A stretch of 46,035 nt of DNA, from positions 1 through 46,035 of the forward strand of contig CAJUHV010000030.1 in NCBI GenBank assembly GCA_910586445.1. The letters run 5' to 3'. Positions 41,212-46,035 of the stretch are shown piece after piece (within the stretch, counting starts at the first letter, position 1; each line of letters opens with the position of its first letter). Below the pieces are notes generated by a model that saw only the letters and a program-made list of their open reading frames with translations, searched no databases and was not told the origin of the DNA. The stretch is from an uncultured Eubacterium sp. Its GTDB lineage: Bacteria > Bacillota > Clostridia > Lachnospirales > Lachnospiraceae. A program made the translations under genes and the position numbers.

Positions 41212-42537
41212 TGTGCAGTCTTTGCTGCAGCAGTCCCGTAATGGAAAATAAAGTACAATCTGATATATATGCTCTGTCTTATGAATCACAGCCTTTCCGG
41301 CCAGCTGCTGCATCATAAACGATATATTTTTTATGCCCAGCCCGGTGCCCTCAACATATTGATCCGGTGCAGCAATGCCGTTTTGGATACATATGCCGAC
41401 CTGGCCGGGCTCATAAATAATCTGTATCTGTACTTCAGCGTCAGGGCTGGCGTATTTTTCGATATTCGATAAGATATTGTTCACAATCCTGCCCAGATAA
41501 TCGGTATTTACCTGTACACAGACAGGCCTCCATTCCAGCCGGCCGGCATCGACGGAAAATCCGCTGCATTCCAAAAGGGCGCACATTTCGGATAAATAAT
41601 CTCGAAAAGCGCTGGCAATTTCTTCCGGCGGTTCGAGTGTAATGACTTCGTGTGAATGGATAAAAAAGTATTCAAACATTTGGTCAGAAAGATTTTTTAT
41701 CTGCACGATTTTATCATAAGCCTTGTCTATGTATTCCTTTTGAACAGCGCCTTCCTGTCCTTGTTTTCGAAGTATTTCCATATAAGTAAACAGGCCGGTC
41801 AGCGGAGTCCTCAGATCATGGGACATTCCAAGCACCAGCTTTTCCTGGGCAGTACGCAGCTCTTTTTCAATCAGCTCTTTTTCATGCAGAGCTTCTCTCA
41901 TAATGTTCAAGCCCAGGGCCAGCTGCGCCAGCTCATCCTGTCCCTTTACGGTAACAGTCTTTTGCAGATTTCCCTGTGTGATCAGGCTGACTTCCTGTTC
42001 CAAGCACTGGATATACGTGACATCCTCCTTCATGCCTGTTACAAAGATTCCGATAAATGCCAAAAATCCTAAAAATATTGAAATGCCAAGCAGCAGGTAA
42101 TAATATTTTCGATCAGTTCCTTCGTAAATACATACATCTGCATTTCCGTCAGCGAAAGAGATGGTATGATAAAACTTAAAAGTATGCCGGTTGATTTCTT
42201 TGCTGCCGGGCATAATATGGCCTGCAATAGAGATGTCGAACAGCAGCCATCTGCCTCTTGATACGGTAAATTCCAAAATGTTTCGTTCCTGCACCCAGCT
42301 TCGCAGCTGATCGGAATCTGAAGCCTCCAGCTGATTGGCAGAAACATATTTTTGAAAGCTGCGCATCCGTTCACATTCCTGCTCATAAAAATATCCTGAT
42401 GAAAAGAAATACTGCTGTAAAAAATTTGAACTGCCAAGATACAGGAAAAATATAAGGAAAATGCCGGCAGACAGGCCCCGCAGCAGACGCAGTACCATTT
42501 TGCCGGTCAGGCTGCGCGTAAAACATTTATCTGCCAA
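41200..42537 (-). CDS. Sensor histidine kinase
   Basis: A 445-residue kinase with two membrane segments (about residues 15-35 and 148-170), an external sensor between them, HAMP (about 165-220: KGQDELAQLALGLNIM), the H-box GMSHDLRTPLTG (His240), N-box IVNNILSNIEKYA, a degenerate G1 (CIQNGIAAP) and G2 (GTGLGIKN). I use the TTG at 42537, which has AAAGGGG six bases upstream; a longer TTG start at 42567 lacks a site. Either way it overlaps the regulator's stop (11 bases). It is the last gene of the minus-strand operon. Confidence 0.92.
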   Translation of the reverse strand: MADKCFTRSLTGKMVLRLLRGLSAGIFLIFFLYLGSSNFLQQYFFSSGYFYEQECERMRSFQKYVSANQLEASDSDQLRSWVQERNILEFTVSRGRWLLFDISIAGHIMPGSKEINRHTFKFYHTISFADGNADVCIYEGTDRKYYYLLLGISIFLGFLAFIGIFVTGMKEDVTYIQCLEQEVSLITQGNLQKTVTVKGQDELAQLALGLNIMREALHEKELIEKELRTAQEKLVLGMSHDLRTPLTGLFTYMEILRKQGQEGAVQKEYIDKAYDKIVQIKNLSDQMFEYFFIHSHEVITLEPPEEIASAFRDYLSEMCALLECSGFSVDAGRLEWRPVCVQVNTDYLGRIVNNILSNIEKYASPDAEVQIQIIYEPGQVGICIQNGIAAPDQYVEGTGLGIKNISFMMQQLAGKAVIHKTEHIYQIVLYFPLRDCCSKDCTYKI

Positions 42538-43234
42538 AGCGGTACCCCTTTCCCCATACGGTTTCAATGTATTTTGGATTCTGCGGATCTTCTTCGATCT
42601 TTTTGCGCAGCCTGCGGATATGCACCATTACAGTGTTGCCGGATGTATAGATAAACGGCTCCTCCCATATGCTTTCGTATAGATTTTTGATCGAAAAGGT
42701 TTTGTTCGGATACTGCATCATAAGCAGTAAAAGCCGGTATTCGAGTTCTGTCAGATTTAGTTCTGTTCCGTTTAGGATTACGTGATTGTGTGCGGTATGT
42801 ACGCGCAAGCCCCGGCATTCCTGCCATTTTGGGAGGCTGTTAGGGTCATCGGCTGTCTGCTTATCGTATACCGCGTGGCGGCGGATCAGTGCTTTTACCC
42901 GCGCCAGCAGCTCCGCATAAGAAAACGGCTTAACAAGATAATCGTCTCCGCCTGCCATAAACCCGATTAATTTATCAGATTCCTGTCCTTTTGCAGTCAA
43001 AAATAAAATAGGTACGTTGGATATTTTTCTTATTTCCTCACATGTTTTGATCCCGGATATGCCAGGCATCATAATGTCCAGAATGACAAGGCCGCAGCCA
43101 TGTGTAAGCTTTTGAAGGCCGATAAACCCGTTTTCAGCTTCTTCGACCGGATAGCCTTCTCCTTCCAATAATATGCGGACACCTTCACGGATATCGGCAT
43201 CATCTTCAACAATCAGTATCTGGCAGTATTCCAT
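42527..43234 (-). CDS. OmpR-family response regulator
   Basis: A 235-residue regulator. Receiver: LIVEDDADIRE (acidic pocket), phospho-acceptor Asp53 in VILDIMMPG, Thr80, Lys102 in LVKPF. Winged helix from about residue 135 with LTELEYRLLLLMMQYPNKTFS and VHIRRLRKKIEEDPQNPKYIETVWGKGYRF. It follows the CPBP gene with a 22-base overlap and precedes the kinase. Direct repeats in the promoter of the operon fit autoregulation by this protein. Confidence 0.95.
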   Translation of the reverse strand: MEYCQILIVEDDADIREGVRILLEGEGYPVEEAENGFIGLQKLTHGCGLVILDIMMPGISGIKTCEEIRKISNVPILFLTAKGQESDKLIGFMAGGDDYLVKPFSYAELLARVKALIRRHAVYDKQTADDPNSLPKWQECRGLRVHTAHNHVILNGTELNLTELEYRLLLLMMQYPNKTFSIKNLYESIWEEPFIYTSGNTVMVHIRRLRKKIEEDPQNPKYIETVWGKGYRFGR

Positions 43235-44127
43235 AGGGACTCCTTACGTATGAAAAATAAAATAATTATGACAAAGACGAACATAGACGGCAGGGCTGTA
43301 TACAAGCTGTCGGGGCTTGGAATGCCGGCAGTCAGCCAGTCATCCCTTAGCAGTGTATAGGTGCATAGGGCAGGATAAGTCTGCTCTATGCCGATATGTA
43401 TTATATGAGAATCGCCGGACAATATGTTGTATGCAGCGTGAATTACGACTGACGGCCAGATCGATCCGGTACCAAGCGTCACCAGTGCCAGTGCAAAACC
43501 TAGTAAAAGCAAAGCGGCAGACTGCTGAAGCATCCCTTGGAAACACCATGGTGATCCATAGACTGGCAGAAGCGGCATGACTGCATACAATATGCCTGAA
43601 AGCAGTGCAGCATATTTTTTCTGAAACCCTTTTTGGAAAATGAACAGCGCCAGTCCGCGGAACAGCAGTCCATCCGAAACAGCAGTCCGCAGCCCGCTGC
43701 TGAAAAGATCTGTGTATAAGACAGTTACAAGGCCGGGCTGGAAAAGACCATGGGTCTCCAGCCTGCCGTCTATAAACATCAAATAAAAAAGATCCTCCGC
43801 TGCAGGCAGCAGCAGAGCAGCCATACACCATTTTAAGCCGGGGCCTGGCTTTGCCAGATACATTTCTCCAAAAGTACTTTTTAAGATGTATTTGGAGTAA
43901 AGGTGTATGACTGCGAGCATGCTGCATAAGTTCATACATATATAAAGCGTGACTGCACATATGCCCGGGCGGCAGACCGCCAGTGCCGTGTCACTGAAAT
44001 ACATTGTAAGAAAATAGATAGCAGTGATCACAGGCACATGCAGCAGTACTTTTAGTCTGGTACAGGCCGACGCGGTTTTATCCGGCATTGTGTTTTTTTG
44101 GTTTTGACAGGTATTGTGCGGATACAT
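43213..44127 (-). CDS. CPBP-family membrane protein lacking protease residues
   Basis: A 304-residue integral membrane protein with about eight helices. The second half has the CPBP layout: SDGLLFRGLALFIF (151-164) in the place of the EExxxR motif, and WPSVVIHAAYN (His230, Asn234) for the final HxxxN motif. The two glutamates are replaced by Ser-Asp and the second-motif His (here in LYAVMPLLP) is missing, so proteolysis is doubtful. Start at ATG 44127 with AAGGA ten bases upstream; a shorter start at 44088 lacks a site. It overlaps the upstream SH3b gene and the downstream regulator. A structural or sensing role is a guess. Confidence 0.82.
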   Translation of the reverse strand: MYPHNTCQNQKNTMPDKTASACTRLKVLLHVPVITAIYFLTMYFSDTALAVCRPGICAVTLYICMNLCSMLAVIHLYSKYILKSTFGEMYLAKPGPGLKWCMAALLLPAAEDLFYLMFIDGRLETHGLFQPGLVTVLYTDLFSSGLRTAVSDGLLFRGLALFIFQKGFQKKYAALLSGILYAVMPLLPVYGSPWCFQGMLQQSAALLLLGFALALVTLGTGSIWPSVVIHAAYNILSGDSHIIHIGIEQTYPALCTYTLLRDDWLTAGIPSPDSLYTALPSMFVFVIIILFFIRKESLWNTARY

Positions 44128-44419
44128 ATGCGGTACATCCTTGAAATTTTATTTTGGCCCAGCCGTCGCTGATCGATATTACATTTATTTTCTGACTGCG
44201 TGCCAGTGATCCAATCACGGCATAGCTTATAGCGGGGCCGCAGCGTACATTCAGCTGGTCAGCTTTTACGACATATTTTTTCCAGGATCTGCCTGCCGCA
44301 GATACTTCTGCTGCCATGGCAGTGTCAGGGCCTGCTGTAAGTTCTGCATAAGAGACTGGCATGACGGCCAGTGCAGCTGAGATGAAAACGGCTGTAATTT
44401 TTGAAGTTAATTTGTTCAT
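44078..44419 (-). CDS. Secreted SH3b-domain protein
   Basis: A 113-residue exported protein. Signal peptide about residues 1-36 (MNKLTSKITAVFISAALAVM and an AMAA-type site), then one SH3_3 domain (VVKADQLNVRCGPAISYAVIGSLARSQKINVISISDGWAKIKFQGCTAYVSAQYL). Bacterial SH3 domains bind peptidoglycan. It is the first gene of the operon and could serve as wall-associated sensor or partner of the kinase; that is inference. AAGGAG precedes the start. Confidence 0.9.
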   Translation of the reverse strand: MNKLTSKITAVFISAALAVMPVSYAELTAGPDTAMAAEVSAAGRSWKKYVVKADQLNVRCGPAISYAVIGSLARSQKINVISISDGWAKIKFQGCTAYVSAQYLSKPKKHNAG

Positions 44420-44769
44420 GTTTTATATTCTCCTTCCCATCTGTTAGGTATTTGATGGATATAGGATAAAATAAAAATCTTACATGCGATCTTACAAAAA
44501 TCTTAATAATTCTTAAATATCATATATACTAAAAAATAATATCCTGCATTTTTGCGGATGTAATTGAAAATGTGTGGTCTGATGATCCTGATTTAAAATA
44601 TATGTAAATTATAGCATAGAATAGGGGATCAAAGCTATTTTTATTTTAACGTTAACTGCATCAAAAGCGACGTTTAAGAATAAAATGTCCTGCTGTATAA
44701 AAATATGATATAATAATAAAATTAGATAAATTCAAAAGTGAAAATCAACTTGATAGAAGGGAGAGTAAT
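44420..44769. other. 350-bp divergent intergenic region with direct repeats
   Basis: It holds the minus-strand promoter region with four TAAGA repeats, and a -10 TATAAT (44709-44714) with a weak -35 for the plus-strand gene. A 10-bp palindrome TTAACGTTAA lies around 44646. No gene or RNA is recognised otherwise. Confidence 0.55.
44478..44515 (-). promoter_or_regulatory. Four TAAGA direct repeats (candidate response-regulator site)
   Basis: On the plus strand TCTTA begins at 44478, 44490, 44501 and 44511 (spacings 12, 11, 10). They sit just upstream of the SH3b-CPBP-regulator-kinase operon, consistent with OmpR-type autoregulation. Confidence 0.5.
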
Positions 44770-45324
44770 ATGCATAACAAAATTGGCCGGAGCAAAATCC
44801 TGCCTGCTGTATCAGCCATTTTTATAGTTCTGCTAATCGCCATATTATTTGTGATAAAAAATAATCTAGTTCAAAGTAATGCAGACCAAAAAAATGTAAA
44901 CCAAAAAAATTTATATTCAAACGAGCACTACAGTTTGATACTGCCGGAAAATTATACTGTAAAAGAAGAAGGAATGAACACTGCTGTTGTTTTTGACAAT
45001 AAAAAAATAGCTGCAGTTGAGGCAGCAGAAGATTTTCAATATGGTGATAATATAGAGAAAATTGTTGCGAACTGGATTGGCATGCATGCAGGCATAGAGT
45101 CTGAAGAAATTCTGTTAACGGAGCAGGAGGATGAGTTTCATAAAGTCATTGTAAATGTAGAATTATCCGCCGCTGAACAGATCAATGGAGAAGATTCCAA
45201 TAAGGACGAGGTACATTATTTTTATTTATCCGAGGATAAACTATTTATTGATATTTTAGTGTATGATAATAATCAGATCGCTGCGGTAGAGGATTTGATC
45301 AGGTCTTTTTCGCCTGCTGCCTAA
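44770..45324 (+). CDS. Hypothetical membrane-anchored protein
   Basis: A 184-residue protein with one N-terminal membrane helix (about residues 10-28) and an outside domain. The rest is acidic with no cysteine and no known domain; it includes NEHYSLILPENYTVKEEGMNTAVV and ends EDLIRSFSPAA. The fold resembles small lipoprotein-like PsbP/DUF modules only loosely. A good GAAGGGAGAG site precedes the start. It is divergent from the SH3b operon, so it may belong to the same regulon. Function not recognised. Confidence 0.75.
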   Translation: MHNKIGRSKILPAVSAIFIVLLIAILFVIKNNLVQSNADQKNVNQKNLYSNEHYSLILPENYTVKEEGMNTAVVFDNKKIAAVEAAEDFQYGDNIEKIVANWIGMHAGIESEEILLTEQEDEFHKVIVNVELSAAEQINGEDSNKDEVHYFYLSEDKLFIDILVYDNNQIAAVEDLIRSFSPAA

Positions 45325-45354
45325 AAAAGTGAATTTTAGAAGTTCATGCCATAC

Positions 45355-45394
45355 AAAAACCTGCCCAGATCATAATATCGCGGGCAGGTTTTTT
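45355..45394. terminator. Bidirectional Rho-independent terminator
   Basis: A 12-bp perfect stem (half-site AAAAACCTGCCC, 45355-45366, with GGGCAGGTTTTT, 45382-45393), with an A-run on one side and a T-run on the other, between convergent genes. Confidence 0.93.
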
Positions 45395-45411
45395 CGCTGG
45401 CTGCAGGCTGC

Positions 45412-45870
45412 TTATGACATGCCGTTCACAGTCTTATACTTATAAAGCATTTCTGCATGATTCTGCTCTTCGATCTGGATATCTGCAAGCAGCTTGCGCA
45501 GGCTTGGTTCTGAGAACTTGAATACATTGCTGTTGTATTCAGAGGAAACCATTTTTTCCGTTCCGATGCAGTCGGTTGCCAAGAAGCAGTCATTTTTCTT
45601 ATCGTTGCTTTCAGTCAGCGCGCTGTAGGTTGCCTGCGGATCATAGTTTTTGCCGCTGTAGTCGTTGCAGTTGCAGGTCGGCACAGATCCAGACAGCACT
45701 TTGCCGAGTGACTGGTAGTGCTCCTGTTCTTCTTTTTCCAGGCTCTTAAACAGATCCTTTAATACAGTGTCCTTTGCTTCTGAACTGTATCTATTGTATT
45801 TTTCAATACAGCTCTGCTCCTGTGTCTGGAGATCTTTAATTGCAGTAGTTTCTTTTTCTGTTAAAATCAT
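45412..45870 (-). CDS. Ferritin-like / CotF-type coat protein
   Basis: A 152-residue helical protein of the ferritin-like (Coat_F/rubrerythrin-related) group. Each half contains an ExxH motif: EKEEQEHYQSL and IQIEEQNHAEML, the pattern of a diiron site; a Glu in EQSCIEKYN may be the first ligand. A central segment (about 63-105) with CNCND and DCFLATDC contains four Cys. I start at ATG 45870, with AGAGG nine bases upstream; a longer ATG at 45906 lacks a site. Members are found in spore coats or as oxidative-stress proteins; which applies here is unknown. Confidence 0.85.
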   Translation of the reverse strand: MILTEKETTAIKDLQTQEQSCIEKYNRYSSEAKDTVLKDLFKSLEKEEQEHYQSLGKVLSGSVPTCNCNDYSGKNYDPQATYSALTESNDKKNDCFLATDCIGTEKMVSSEYNSNVFKFSEPSLRKLLADIQIEEQNHAEMLYKYKTVNGMS

Positions 45871-45988
45871 AATGTCGTACCTCTTTCTTAGATAATGTCT
45901 TTTCAATACAGGATGTATTATGTGGAAATAACCTTATTTTATACTGTATTTTTATAAAAATGTGAAACGATTCCTTTAAGCTTCAATT

Positions 45989-46016
45989 AGGCTTTTGGGA
46001 ATAACTCCAAAAGCCT
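45989..46016. other. Hairpin at the right edge
   Basis: A perfect 10-bp stem (AGGCTTTTGG, 45989-45998, with CCAAAAGCCT, 46007-46016), loop GAATAACT. It could be a terminator of a gene beyond the window; no T-run is seen within the sequence available. Confidence 0.5.
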
Positions 46017-46035
46017 GCTATACTTTAGCCAGGAT

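Overview
The window looks like chromosomal DNA from a Gram-positive anaerobe of the class Clostridia, most likely Lachnospiraceae-like. The reasons are strong AGGAGG-type ribosome binding sites with ATG/GTG/TTG starts, a zinc-ribbon (four-Cys) S14 and adenylate kinase, CotF/ferritin-like and HlyIII-type genes, and a large secreted CAP protein with BspA-type leucine-rich repeats. The taxonomic call is inference from gene content; there is no rRNA gene in the window.

Layout: (1) 1-3007, the end of a MacB/BceAB-type ABC exporter (ATPase with a damaged left edge, then an FtsX-like permease). (2) 3112-3327, a small unknown gene. (3) 3851-6070, panB-panC-panD for pantothenate, behind a long promoter-bearing leader and interspersed with short tandem repeats. 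(4) 6276-10229, a PsiE-like protein, a hemolysin-III protein, a TraX-like protein and a MATE exporter, the last ending in a perfect 4 x 15 bp repeat array. (5) 10500-13365, an Rrf2 regulator with three Cys, an O-acetylhomoserine sulfhydrylase and a cysteine synthase. (6) 13492-16393, an unknown membrane protein with internal repeats, a CpsB-type PHP phosphatase and, convergently, an rRNA-methyltransferase-like gene.

(7) 16585-29950, the S10-spc ribosomal superoperon: rpsJ, rplC, rplD, rplW, rplB, rpsS, rplV, rpsC, rplP, rpmC, rpsQ, rplN, rplX, rplE, rpsN, rpsH, rplF, rplR, rpsE, rpmD, rplO, secY, adk, map, infA. It has a consensus promoter, a roughly 265-nt structured leader and two unusually long, hairpin-rich internal gaps (rpsJ-rplC and rplW-rplB). 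It stops at a strong terminator after infA, so the usual rpmJ-rpsM-rpsK-rpsD-rpoA-rplQ block is not there.

(8) 30168-33241, a Na/Pi cotransporter with a PhoU tail and a solitary HipA-like kinase. (9) 33412-37695, the most unusual locus: a response regulator carrying an N-terminal nucleoside-deoxyribosyltransferase-like domain, its histidine kinase, and an ABC-2 transporter whose promoter region has three 11-bp direct repeats. The domain junction holds an A AAA AAG slippery heptamer that could release the N-terminal domain alone. (10) 37703-41131, a Uma2 nuclease-like gene and the CAP/Ig-like/LRR surface protein behind a perfect palindrome. (11) 44419-41200 on the minus strand, four overlapping genes (secreted SH3b protein, CPBP-family protein lacking catalytic residues, response regulator, histidine kinase). 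(12) A membrane-anchored unknown and a ferritin-like coat-type protein at the right edge. No tRNA, rRNA, CRISPR array, insertion sequence or prophage was recognised.
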